Notes: generated by a model from the sequence alone, not told the origin. A stretch of DNA of 22,635 nucleotides from Mesostigma viride (GCA_009746045.1 RPFO01002105.1:1-22635), one strand, 5' to 3'. Positions 8,890-17,897 are shown, numbered from the stretch's first letter. A program made the numbers and translations.

Positions 8890-9741
8890 CTGAAAATGCG
8901 AGGAGCTGATTGCAGCCCTTCAACACCTATGTTAGCTTTCAGGTACTGCTGAGGTATGTGTTTTGCCCAAACTCTGGGAGTGGAGACTACGTACACCTGA
9001 CCATGCCACACTTGTTGTGCTATTTCAGGTGAGCCTTTCAGGAAAGCCCTTTTAATGTCTGTAGCCTTACAGATATAGTCATCCCCATCATTGAGATGAC
9101 CCACAAAGACAGACAGCAAGATTTTTAGGGATGTTTGCTGAATGCCTGGCGTGTACAACTCTGCCTCTGTCAGATCAGTGGTGCCCTTGAACTCTGTCAC
9201 ACAAGGTCTAGCATGAAAGATGACTGACCCATCTGCTGCTGGCTTATGTTTACACACAAACTTCAGGCGCAAGTGCTTGCACCCTGCAGGCTTTTTGTCA
9301 ATAGGTGTGACAGGGGGAGTATGAGAAGGACTAAGAGGATCTGGCACTACCCATTCTTCCCTGGCCTTGTTAAAGGCCTCCACCCATTTTAGGAATCCTA
9401 TGTGTGTGCGACAGTCTTGCTCTATCTGTTCATAAGAAAGAGGAGACATTTTAGCCACATCATGCTTGCCCAATCCAAATGAGTTGGGATGAAGTTTTTG
9501 GTTGTGAACCAGGTCTGCCACACAGGGTTCTTGCCCTGGGGCATACTTGGGTGTAGCAAATTTTACAGAAGCAATGTTGGTGTTAAGAAGTTTTTCAAGA
9601 GAAATTTTGAAATGATTCAGATCAACACCACCCATGTCCTGGATGGATAGTCTATCACTGGATATGAGGACACCAGGGTAACAGAGAAAAGGATCCCCCA
9701 ACAAAGCATTCCCTTTATAACCTTCCAATACCTGAAAAGGG
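8890..9741 (-). pseudogene. End of retropepsin and 5' part of Copia-type reverse transcriptase, truncated
   Basis: The frame opens with the end of the protease (NALLGDPFLCYPGVLISS) and then reaches reverse transcriptase. Visible RT marks are LRLKFVCKHKPAADGSVIFHARP (quoted as separate parts: LRLKFVCKH and GSVIFHARP, the finger region), SLKILLSVFV, the motif A-like CKATDIKRAFLKGSP, and GLQSAPRIF, which corresponds to the GLKQAPRxW motif of Copia elements. The coding then meets the VLTF3 exon, so the YxDD motif, thumb and RNase H are absent. The open frame reads on through the junction for about a dozen residues into exon 2 in a frame different from VLTF3 and stops at 8847. It cannot be an active enzyme. 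Confidence 0.85.
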
Positions 9742-11588
9742 TGGGGATACCGAGTATAGTCAACATGACCTGACCTAATACCTTGAGGGATGACTGCCCT
9801 GAGAAATCAGCCACATGGTGCCAGGGTGAAGGTTCCAAAGGCAAATGGGGCACAGCCAGGGCACTGATAATGCTGACCTGGGCTTGTGTGTCCACTGCAA
9901 CCATAAATGGGCTATTGTCATTCTGCCCAACCTTCCCCACCTTAGCTGATCCTGCAGCAGTTTGAGCTTTGGCTCTATGAGCTGCTTGTAAAATGCGAAC
10001 AGCGTCTGCTAGGCTGCGTTTGGAAGGTGCAGCTAGTGGCTGAGCTATGTTCACACTTGTAGAGGTGATAGGTTGCTGATCACCTGTTTTGCCAATGTGA
10101 CCCTCTGCTGCAGGGGGCCAATCCTGCAGTGACTGCCTGCAATCATCAAGGGTGACCTGGGTGTCACAGTGGGTGTGGCTCTCACACTCACCAGTGGGTG
10201 TTCCAAACAACCACTCACTGGGCAACGCTGGGATGCCAGGCAACTGTACAGGGCTGTCGGCCAACAGCTCTTCCTCCTCTGCCACGTCTGACACAGTTGG
10301 AAAATACAATTTCATCCTGTGAGGTGAACACCTGTGAATTTTTCCCGTGTCATTGTGTTTAACTAACACTGTCCTGCCAGTGGTGTTAAACTTTAGGATG
10401 GTGGCTGGCCCATGCCAGGTACCCACCTTGCCTAGTCCCGACTCCTTGTAGAATAGGACCTGATCCCCTTCTCTGAAGGTGGGACGTGGATGCTTTGCAT
10501 CCTTGACAGCTAACCTGCTAGCTGTCTGTGCTCGCTGTGCGTTGTAGAGGGCTAGTACCTCAGGTGGATAAATGCCTGCATGCAATCCATCTGGTGTAAT
10601 GACCACCCCTTGTGGGGTTTTCATGAGTGGCCTCCTGTTGAGGACTTGGCACAACCTGGTGGACCACAGAGCTCTGTCAGCATAGGACCCACTGTCAGCC
10701 AGCAGATTGCCATCTTCTTTGGCTACAAGGGTTTTAATGGACCTGATGGCCCTTTCAATAATGCCTTGCCTCTCATGATCTTCTAGCCCAGCCAGATCAA
10801 TAGCCTCACACCCTGGTTCATTGGCAAGACATGTGAACTGCTGATCCAGTAACAATGCCTCCACAGGGTAGTACCTGGCCTGAGCAATCAAGAGAGCCCT
10901 GAGCAACTGTGTCTTGTCCATTCCAGGTAATGGTTCAATGGTTGTGTACCTTGACCATGCATCTTTAAGTGCCAAGTAAGATTGTCCTTTGATATGAAAG
11001 ACATCTCCTACCACCCTGCCCTTGCTCTTAGGTGGGGTAGCTACATGCCACTTAGGGGGTTTGGGTGCATTGAACTGACAATGCTGGCAGTGGGATCTGA
11101 CCACCTGGCATGCACGTCTGAGTGCTGCCCCCCCTATTGCTGCTGCCACCACCTCTGCACTCACTTCATGCCCATAAAGGAAATGCAACTGCAAAGCAAG
11201 CTCCTGAAAACTGATCTGAGCATCCTCTGCTGGGGACACTCTGCACACCTTGGGAACCATAGATGTGAAGGTTGGTTTAGAGACATAATCTTCTGAAACC
11301 AGCTGTAGCACCTTTCCAGAACTGCTCACTGCTCTGACAGTGGGGCATGCAGAAGAAGAAGGTGAAGCAGGCACACTCAAGCCAGCATGAGAGGGAGACT
11401 CACACTTCTTGCCGTAAGGAGGCCGCTTGCAGTCCTTGGGGTCACCGTGGGGCGGCCCGTGGCACTTGTGGCACAGGACGTCCAAATGCCCCAGCTCGTC
11501 CACGTTCTTGCGGCAGGTGGGCCGCAGGTGGTACTTCATGCCACAGCGGGTGCACCGCTGAGAAGACTTGTCCTCCTTGTCCTGCTTC

Positions 11589-11605
11589 TTGTTGTTGTTG
11601 TTGTT

Positions 11606-11653
<48 letters not shown>

Positions 11654-11672
11654 ACTGTTGTTGTTGTTGTTG
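11589..11672. repeat. (GTT)n microsatellite
   Basis: A nearly pure GTT tract coding poly-asparagine on the minus strand, between the basic tract and the zinc knuckles of the retroelement Gag. Confidence 0.95.
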
Positions 11673-11700
11673 CTGGAGCTGCCCCCCTTGGAGGGAGACT

Positions 11701-11773
11701 GCCCCTTACCCTTGCCCTTGCCCCAGCCCCTGCCCTTGCCCTTGCCCTTGCCCTTGCCCTTGCCCTTGCCCTT
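11701..11773. repeat. (CCCTTG)n hexanucleotide repeat
   Basis: Tandem CCCTTG units with a few variants, coding a Gly-Lys repeat (GKGKGK) on the minus strand. The product is a strongly basic segment, likely nucleic-acid binding, just upstream of the zinc knuckles. Confidence 0.95.
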
Positions 11774-13060
11774 AAACATTTGTCCCAGCAGGGACTTGAC
11801 TTCTGCCATAGTGACAGGTCTCTTGCTCCTGTCTTCCCTCTCCCTATCCTCCTCCTCCCTCTCTTCCCCCCTGACCCTCTTTACAGAGGTGCCCATGGCC
11901 CCCTGGCTAAGGGGAGCCAAGGCCAGCTTGATATAATCCAATGCCTCCTTCATGTCCTCCCAGTACTTTGCCATTCCTGTTGCAAGCATGGCGTAGGTGT
12001 TTTTGTCAAGTTTGAGTTTCTCAAGGAAGGAACGCAGCAAGAACTTGTGATCTAGCTGCTGGACATCAGGACGTGCTTTGATGGCTAGCTCATATTTCTT
12101 TGTCTCAGCCACATAGTCCACTGATGTGACCCTGTATTCCTCTACCCACCTGAATGCCCCATAGATGTCCACAGATGAGGGGGTGGAGAGGAGGTCAGTT
12201 AGCTCCTTCATGAAAGCCTCCCAAACTGCCCTAGCCTGCGTGTCCTGCCACTTGGGATACCTACGCTGGAAGACAAGAATGAGATTCTGAATCTGAGAAG
12301 AGGACTGATGGTAAAAATCCCCCTGCATGAGAGATCCAAACCAATTCTTGACATTCAGTTCCTCCCTAGCCAGCTGCAGAGAGAGAAGTGCATGATTCCC
12401 CTGCTCCCTAGTATACCCCTCAGGCAGCCCCCTGACATTAATCCTATCCACAGGACGGTTTTCATTGTAAGTGGGCAACCTAGAGGGGGATGCAGGGGGA
12501 GAGGGAGAAGATGGTGTTGCTGCTGCAGCATTCACAGGAGAGACCTGCTGAGAGGGAAGTGCTACTTGAGTGAGCTGAGCAGGATGGGCAAACATGGGCT
12601 GTGTAGGAGGGTTAGACAACATAGGGGTGGGCTGGTTGGGGGTGTGAGTGTGTGTCACTTCCCGCCTCCTGCTGCGGGCCTCCTCCCAATCATGGAAGGT
12701 GGGAGAGAGGGACACGTCATCGTCAGTAGGGTTAGTAAGATTGTGATGCAACCAGGTAGGCAGAGTTAGCCACCTACCCGCCCCTCTCAGGATGGCGTTG
12801 TGTAGGAGCTCCAGCAAACGCACCAGACGCACCCTGCTGCCCTGCACCCTCCTCCCTGAGAGGAGAGCCTGCAGGGCAGGCAGCAGGTCGTCGCACACCC
12901 TGCGTGTGCCCTCTTGGAGGTTGGGCAGGCCCAGGATGTGCGTGATGATTGCACACACCAGGCTGCCCGCCTCCGCGACATGCATCTGCTGGCTCCTGTC
13001 GGCCAGCCCACGGAAGGAGGCTGTGGCTGTCTGTATGGCACGCCACACGGCCTCATCACC

Positions 13061-14330
13061 AGGGTGATGAAGTCGCGACCTTGCAGGTCGCCCTCCAGCA
13101 GTGCTGGTTGCTGCCCAGCTGCGGTGGGACCCTGGGGCCCCTCCGGCCCTGCCAGGGACTTGTCCTTGGTGCGACTAGAGGGGGCCTGCCCCCCAGAGCC
13201 GCTGGAGGTGCCCGTGACACCCTCCATGGGGGCTGCATCCCCCGCCAGCGCCGGAGGCGCCGGCGTCGCTGCCGGGGTCCCTGCGACCCCGGGCGCTTGT
13301 GTCGCCGCCGGGGTCCCTGCGACCCCGGTGGCCTCCTCAGCCACCTGGCCCCCCACGCGGGGCGGGGGAGCCTGCGGCTGAGGTTGGACCCTCTGACCTG
13401 CCAGAGGGTCCTGGGTGGCTTCACCACCCATGGGCGTGTTGGGGGCGTCTGCCGCCCCGCGCCCCGTCGCAGGCGGCATCGCAGCCGCCTCACGCCTATC
13501 CGGGCCCCAGCCAACTGGCGTGACTTGGGGCCACGCTGGCAACGGAGTCAGCGCGATCTCTGGTCTGGAGACCACGCGCAGCGCCTCTCTCTGGCGCTGC
13601 CTGGACGCCCACTGATCAACAGTGCCGGGGTTGTGCCGCGGCCGATTGGCGAAACAGTACAGCCAAACCGCCACCTGAACCAGTGGGAGCTGCATCCTAA
13701 GACGCCCCTCGATCAGCGAGTGCACCCGATGAACCTCTATCGCGTGTATCTGCTCATCTGGAAGCAACTGAAAACGATCGAGCAAGATCCGGCCGTTCAC
13801 CGCAATGAACGCCGGGATGTCGTCCTCCCCAAGGGGGAGAAAATGGGGTGGGCGCCCGAACATGACCGGGGGCGGAACATGTTCCCCATACCGGTCAATG
13901 TCCATGGTGGCCATCTGTCGGCCCACGGAAAGGTTGCCAGACGTCGCAGGTGTCTGCGACGAAAGCTCAAGCGAAGGCCGAGGCCTCGCAGGCGGCACCT
14001 CGCCATCCTCCTCGGAGGAATCACTCCGCTCACGACCCCCGTCACCTGCGACGGGTGAACGTCGTGCCCGGGGGACCTGCCCCCCAGGTGCCATGGCGGA
14101 CAAACCGCCAGTGGCAAACGGCCGCCCGCTCGCCATCCCCCGGGCGCCGGGCCCCACCTGCGGGCCCCGACGCCTGGGTTGGTCAGCGACCACCGTGCGG
14201 AAGGGACGTTGGGCGTCACCCTCGCATCGGTGGTGGAGGGCGTGCCCTCCGGCGAAAGGCGGGGTGAGGTGCGCCTGGCAGGCGCCTTCCCCTTGTTGTT
14301 GTTGCCGTTGTTGCCGTTGTTGGAAGCCAT
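13061..14330 (-). pseudogene. Gag-like N-terminal region of the retroelement, two frames
   Basis: The likely start is the ATG at 14330, MASNNGNNGNNNKGKAP, just after an A-rich leader. The first frame looks meaningful to about 14140. From there the protein-like reading is in the next frame: MASGRPFATGG, ERSDSSEEDGEV, then a folded-looking stretch FLPLGEDDIPAFIAVNGRIL and LPLVQVAVWLYCFANRPR, followed by a Pro/Ala/Gly-rich linker with two GVAGTPAAT units. The junction fits one lost base in the C5 run at 14137-14141. Near 13060 the reading moves again (GRDFITL to DEAVWRAIQTATASFRGL), at the centre of a small palindrome. No database family is recognisable. The position before the zinc knuckles identifies it as Gag. 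Confidence 0.6.
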
Positions 14331-14429
14331 ATCTTTTTTTTTGCTTTAAAAAAAATATCGAACTTTTCAGTCCAAGTTGGATGGAGACTAGGGACGACGA
14401 ACAACTGCGAAAGCTGAGAGCGAATGATG

Positions 14430-14450
14430 ATTGTATTACAATAATACAAT
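14430..14450. repeat. Perfect AT-rich inverted repeat
   Basis: Two 9-nt arms, ATTGTATTA and TAATACAAT, around a 3-nt spacer. It is located in the untranslated leader of the retroelement and could be an operator-like or TATA-type promoter element. Confidence 0.8.
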
Positions 14451-14623
14451 GAGAGAGAGATGAAAGCTGAGGGCTCAGAATGGAACTGGGCAGACTCGGG
14501 TGCTGTGGCACTCCCCAGTGCTACGCCTATATGCCTATGGCGGTGCTACCTGCAGCACACGACCAGTGGACAAGTGTACACTGCAATGCCATGCGACCAC
14601 GTCACTAGCATCCAGCTAAGACT

Positions 14624-14662
14624 CGGCCCGTCAGGCCCGGCTACACCGGACCTGGCGGGTCG
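14624..14662. repeat. GC-rich imperfect hairpin
   Basis: Two 17-nt arms that match at 14 of 17 positions, separated by CTACA. Two of the three non-identical positions can still form G-U pairs on one of the strands. It is located in the retroelement leader. Confidence 0.7.
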
Positions 14663-14710
14663 AGCTAGCACCTAGGAACAGTCTGGCACTAACCGCACAT
14701 CGGTCCACAT

Positions 14711-14754
14711 GACACCTCAGTACCGTACACCCTGCCGTACTGTACTGAGGTGTC
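14711..14754. repeat. Long hairpin in the retroelement leader
   Basis: Outer arms of 13 nt (GACACCTCAGTAC and its exact complement) are followed by one mismatch and a further 4-bp GTAC pairing around an 8-nt loop. This is one of the strongest stem structures in the window, about 75 nt inside the donor-side junction. Confidence 0.85.
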
Positions 14755-14832
14755 CCGCTCAGCCGCGGTAGGCAATACGCGGCGCGCAGGCCGGAAATCC
14801 GTGTGTCAGCCTAAGCATCTCATCTAACTCAC

Positions 14833-15783
14833 CACCTGCTCAAAGGCGTCCTGCACGAGGCGGAACATGCTTCGAAGCTTCTCTTCCTGCTCCTGGGTCA
14901 TGGAGGGGGGCGGCGTGCCGCTGAGGATGTGGGTGATCTGGACCGAGTGCTCAAAGTACTTCGACAGCCGCAACTTGCGCAGGTACTTGCGCACGACGAC
15001 GGGCGTGATCCGGCTCTTGTCCACTACGCGCGCCTTGCGAAACTCCTCTCGCAGGCTCTGGATGACGTCCTCGGGGATGACTGACTTCTCGCGCGCGTGG
15101 AATTGGGCGAGCACCTCGTTGAAGTGGTTGATACGCTTGTAGCAGTAGTCGGACGCGTTCATGGGCGTACCGTAGGACACGTTCCTCTCCGTGTTGGCGC
15201 TCGCGGGGGCCGTCACGCCGCACGAGGAGCAGACGACGAGCGCCTCCTTGGTGTCCTCCACCATGTTGGTCTTGCAGGTGGGGCAGAAGGCGTACAGCTC
15301 GGTGGAGGGGTCCCACGTCTTCAGGTTCACGTGCGCGCTCAGGAAGGGGTACTTGTCCACCGCCTTCATGAAGGAGCGGAAGATCTCTCCCCGCTTCCTG
15401 TCGCTCGCCCCGTCCTGTCTCGGCGCCTCCGCCTCCGCCTCGGCCTCCTCCTTCTTCCTCTTATTGCGACCCGTCTCGAAGGTGGCCTGGTAATCGCTGT
15501 AGATGGGCATGACTTCCAGGAGGAAGTCGCTCAGCTCGTCCCTCTCAATCATGGCGATGTCGCGCTGCACGGCCCTCAGCTTGGTCCTCGCTGCAAACTT
15601 CTCGTTCCAGTCGCGGGGGGACGCCTCCTTGACTCTTCTCTCCAGCTGTTCCGCGGTCTCCCTCAGCCCGGGCAGACTCTGTTTCCTCTGCTCCAGGATC
15701 TTGAGGCACCCCTGCATGGCCGCTTCCACGTTGTAGTGCGTCTGCATGGCTGCCCGTCCCGCCCGTCCTACCGGGGACAACAT
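14833..15783 (-). CDS. VLTF3-like late transcription factor, N-terminal part (putative exon 1)
   Basis: This is the poxvirus-late-transcription-factor-3-like protein of large DNA viruses, a core gene needed for late (virion) gene expression. The start is the ATG at 15783 directly after A7; an ATG at 15747 is an alternative. Residues 1-105 are helical and charged. A zinc ribbon has cysteines at about 167, 170, 185 and 188 (FCPTC ... VCSSC). The family core follows: YKRINHFNEVLAQFHAREKS, IPEDVIQSLREEF, and ITHILSGTPPPSMTQEQEEK. The frame then ends at DAFEQVVS and a stop at 14824, without the GRKNFLNY block, which sits at 8674-8889. Splicing GTG|GTGAGT to TTTTCAG|GAT would give 388 residues. Without splicing the protein is truncated and probably inactive. 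Confidence 0.93.
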
Positions 15784-15882
15784 TTTTTTCTCGGGGCGTT
15801 CGCGTTCGGAGCGGGTGCGGGGGTGCGCTTACAGGCGGCAATAAATTTTCAGCGCCCGTGGTATCTCAGCCAACGCCAAGAA
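15784..15882. promoter_or_regulatory. Divergent promoter spacer of VLTF3
   Basis: These 99 nt lie between VLTF3 (minus) and the plus gene at 15883. The T7 run at its left edge gives VLTF3 an A7 context immediately before its ATG. On the plus side CAATAAATTTTC lies about 35-45 nt before the ATG and is the likely core element. Confidence 0.4.
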
Positions 15883-16245
15883 ATGGACGCCACCACCAGC
15901 ACTCAGCAGCCCACAGTTGAGCCCCCCGTCGGCGGCGCGGCGCCAAAGACGAAGCGCAGAAAGACAGGAGATGCGGCCGGTTCAGCCGACCCCTCCAAGT
16001 CCCCGGTCATGAGCTCCTCCATCCCGGACATGAGCGTGGGGGACGTGCGCAAGTGCCTGAATCAGATCCGGAGAAAGGGGGCCAGCATCCAGTGCCAACA
16101 CCTGCTGTTCAATGACATGACGGCGGGCGACTTCGCCCTCAAATACGTTCTCGGAAACCACAACGCCCTCAAGAAGGGGTCGGGGTCGGGGTCGGGCTCG
16201 AACTGCGGCTCCGGCTCCGGTTCCGAAGACGGAGTGAGCGAATGA
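15883..16245 (+). CDS. Small basic protein with Gly-Ser tail, unknown function (120 aa)
   Basis: I do not recognise this protein. The ATG at 15883 is the first in frame after the AT-rich promoter element. Residues 20-30 have PKTKRRK, a good nuclear-localisation-type patch. The central part, DMSVGDVRKCLNQIRRKGASI and QHLLFNDMTAGDFALKYVLG read as two neighbouring helical segments, looks folded. The last 25 residues are a (GS)n linker ending EDGVSE. It converges with the gene ending at 16331. A small DNA-associated or regulatory protein is possible, but this is inference. Confidence 0.6.
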   Translation: MDATTSTQQPTVEPPVGGAAPKTKRRKTGDAAGSADPSKSPVMSSSIPDMSVGDVRKCLNQIRRKGASIQCQHLLFNDMTAGDFALKYVLGNHNALKKGSGSGSGSNCGSGSGSEDGVSE

Positions 16246-16330
16246 TGAAACACGCAATCCGTTTATTAAATTTAACAATATTAAACAATCAATCAATCAA
16301 ACCAGTCCAATGAAAGAACCACTCCATGAA

Positions 16331-17004
16331 TCAAGAGCTCATGTCTAACCCGTACATGCTGTCTAACATCGTCACATACGAGGGGGCATCCCCCGGGGGT
16401 AGTGCCGCGTGATTTTAAGTCCCGTGCCACCGTGCTCGTCGATGGTCGAGTCCACGGTGTCGAGCACGAAGCCGTTGAACATGCACAAGGACTCGGCGTC
16501 CTCAAACGTCAGCGCCCTAATGGCCATATCGTCCAGCCTCCTCTGCACCTCCTTTCCTTCATCGGGTGATGCCGCCAGCAGCCCTCGCTGCATGTCTTTG
16601 TCCACCTCCGCCTCGATGATCCTGGCCAGCAGACACACCTCCACATTGTCGTCCTCGAGGGAGTATCGCACGAGGCCCGCGTGATCCCTTTCTTGCTCAT
16701 CCTCCCACAAGAGCACGGCGCACTGCCTGGCCAGGTCCGCGCTCTCGAACGCTATAATGTGTGTCATGGGACGCAGGAGGCTGCTGAGCCTCCGGTCTCT
16801 CTCCAGCGTGTGGATGCCGAACAGGCGCGGGTAGGGCGTCTCCTTGCCGACCACAAAGACGGTGCGGTCCCATAGACTCTTGGGCGGGGGCAGGTCGCTG
16901 GAAGGTGCCTTGCCTTCCTGCCGAGCACGGCGACGAGGGGGGCGAGGACCGGCGCAGGAGGGGCCCAACGGCATCCGTGAGCAGTGCGAGATCAGTTTGA
17001 CCAT
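16331..17004 (-). CDS. Conserved-looking protein of unknown function, one frameshift
   Basis: I do not recognise this family. I choose the ATG at 17004 (MVKLISHC) over a longer open frame because the extra codons would cross the divergent promoter. The first 60 residues are basic and Pro-rich. Then comes a folded-looking domain with RTVFVVGKETPYPRLFG, MTHIIAFESADLARQCAVLL and an acidic helix region. The frame stops at 16372, but one base added in the C5G5 run at 16390-16399 joins ITRHYP to DAPSYVTMLDSMYGLDM, ending at the TGA at 16331. The total is then 225 codons. It shares its promoter spacer with the membrane-peptide gene at 17097. Confidence 0.6.
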
Positions 17005-17096
17005 GGCACCTTGGAATATCCCGTACACATTTTTTTTGGACGCAGGGGCGCACAGAATATATCTCCGCCGTCTCCAGGTGAGCCACACACACAGGC
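17005..17096. promoter_or_regulatory. Divergent promoter spacer with repeated decamer
   Basis: It holds TTTTGGACGC at 17034-17043, starting 63 nt before the plus ATG at 17097, and GAATATATCTCC about 30-42 nt before it. The same decamer precedes the gene at 7483 by 62 nt. Confidence 0.45.
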
Positions 17097-17282
17097 ATGA
17101 ACATCAACATCAAACTCAAGAACAAGCGCGAGCGGTACCACAGCGGGGCGGGGCATCCCGTAACATCGAGCAAGGGCGAGAGGATCGCGGGCATGACGAT
17201 CGCGGGGCTGTTCCTGACTGTCATCCTGGGGGTTGTGCTGTACCAGGCCTACACGGGGCGGCAGATTATCAGCAGCAACTAA
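17097..17282 (+). CDS. Small single-pass membrane protein (61 aa)
   Basis: The protein has a basic N-terminal part (NIKLKNKRERYHS) followed by a hydrophobic helix of about 20 residues (MTIAGLFLTVILGVVLYQAY) and a short polar tail. This predicts one transmembrane segment with a basic, probably cytosolic or virion-interior, N-terminus. Many large DNA viruses carry such small proteins in the virion inner membrane; that assignment is inference. Its stop TAA is followed at once by the ATG of the next gene at 17283, so the two are very tightly linked. Confidence 0.65.
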   Translation: MNINIKLKNKRERYHSGAGHPVTSSKGERIAGMTIAGLFLTVILGVVLYQAYTGRQIISSN

Positions 17283-17897
17283 ATGGAGACGTGCAAGGTG
17301 TGCCCCCGCCCGGTGCTCCCTGCCGAGGACTTGTGTGAGGCGTGCATGGAGCGCATGGACCACGTGGTCGCCCAGGGGCACGCGCAATACTTCCTGGACG
17401 CGGCCGAGCAGTGTCGGATGCACCCCTACGCGGCGGCCGACGTGCTGAAGGTGTACCTGACCCGCACGTGCAATTACTGGATGGACCTGGTGCACTTCAC
17501 GGCGCACGTGCTCTACGCGGAAAACACGAGGGCGGTGGTGGAGATTGTGCAGAGATACCACGACAGGAAACGATACCTGCGCGCGGTGGACGCCCTCTTA
17601 ACGAGCGGAGGAGACTCGGAGTGCCGGCTGTCCAAGTCATGGCATGGCGTGCTGTCATCACCAGTGCACGCACGCATCCAAGCGAACAGGAGCGCTGTCA
17701 AAGAGGGGGAGACAGGAGAGAGACCAAGGCGCGTGAAAAGCCTCACAACCCTGTGCTACCTGCAGCTCCCCTCTGCTGACCTGGCGTGGCTGAGGGCCGC
17801 AGGCGCCGAGGGGGGGCTGGACATGGACACCGTCATTGGACGGAGGGGGCGGGGGGCGGCTGGGACTCCTTGGGGGCTGGCGACCATATCGTCGTAA
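17283..17897 (+). CDS. Zinc-ribbon protein of unknown function
   Basis: The 204-residue protein begins with four cysteines at positions 4, 7, 18 and 21 (CKVC ... CEAC), a CX2C-X10-CX2C zinc-binding pattern. Residues 25-105 look helical and well folded, with YFLDAAEQCRMHPYAAADV, TRTCNYWMDLVHFTAHVL and VVEIVQRYHDRKRYLRAVD. After about residue 108 the sequence becomes low in structure and Arg/Gly-rich, so the real end may be earlier or in another frame; a missed frameshift is possible. The 3' end overlaps the convergent gene ending at 17833 by 65 nt. Start and stop abut the preceding membrane-protein gene without spacing. Confidence 0.6.
   Translation: METCKVCPRPVLPAEDLCEACMERMDHVVAQGHAQYFLDAAEQCRMHPYAAADVLKVYLTRTCNYWMDLVHFTAHVLYAENTRAVVEIVQRYHDRKRYLRAVDALLTSGGDSECRLSKSWHGVLSSPVHARIQANRSAVKEGETGERPRRVKSLTTLCYLQLPSADLAWLRAAGAEGGLDMDTVIGRRGRGAAGTPWGLATISS

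Larger units (their letters stand above)
9735..13060 (-). pseudogene. Retroelement Gag C-terminal part, zinc knuckles, integrase and retropepsin-like domain
   Basis: One long frame (closed at 9617) encodes in order: a Gag-like helical region with ILVFQRRYPKWQDTQARAVW; a basic GKGKG tract and a poly-Asn tract; two zinc knuckles, CX2CX4HX4C and CX2CX4HX5C; an integrase zinc domain (LHFLYGH ... CQHC); the integrase core with VGDVFHI, ALLLDQQF and GIIERAIRSIK as the D, D and E sites; an integrase C-terminal region with WHGPATILKF; and a retropepsin-like VAVDTQAQVSIIS. Protease after integrase is not the order of Ty1/Copia (Gag-PR-IN-RT) or Ty3 elements. The true frame leaves this one at 9735-9741, where a base is missing in the A4G3 run. 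The 5' end joins the upstream Gag frame near 13060. Confidence 0.85.
8890..14832 (-). mobile_element. Truncated Copia-type LTR-like retroelement inside the VLTF3 gene
   Basis: This 5943-nt insert separates the two parts of the VLTF3 gene and is coded on the same strand. In transcription order it holds a leader with strong hairpins, a Gag-like region, a low-complexity basic stretch, two CCHC zinc knuckles, an integrase with HHCC and DDE residues, a retropepsin-like domain, and the first part of a Copia-type reverse transcriptase. It ends before the YxDD catalytic motif, with no RNase H and no 3' LTR. I found no target-site duplication and cannot pair two LTRs. Its ends coincide with GTGAGT (donor, 14832-14827) and TTTTCAG (acceptor, 8896-8890). 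At least three single-base frameshifts break the polyprotein. Confidence 0.85.
14331..14832 (-). other. Untranslated leader or LTR-like region of the insert
   Basis: About 500 nt lie between the donor-like GTGAGT and the Gag start, with no convincing ORF. On the minus strand it contains three inverted repeats and, just before Gag, a run of T8 and A9. By position it is the 5' LTR and leader of the element. With no second copy in the window, the LTR edges and the primer-binding site cannot be set. Confidence 0.5.

Noticed and set aside
11347-12055. Plus-strand ORFs rich in Leu, Val or Cys
   Set aside because: They are shadows of the GTT and CCCTTG repeats inside the retroelement Gag, not membrane proteins.
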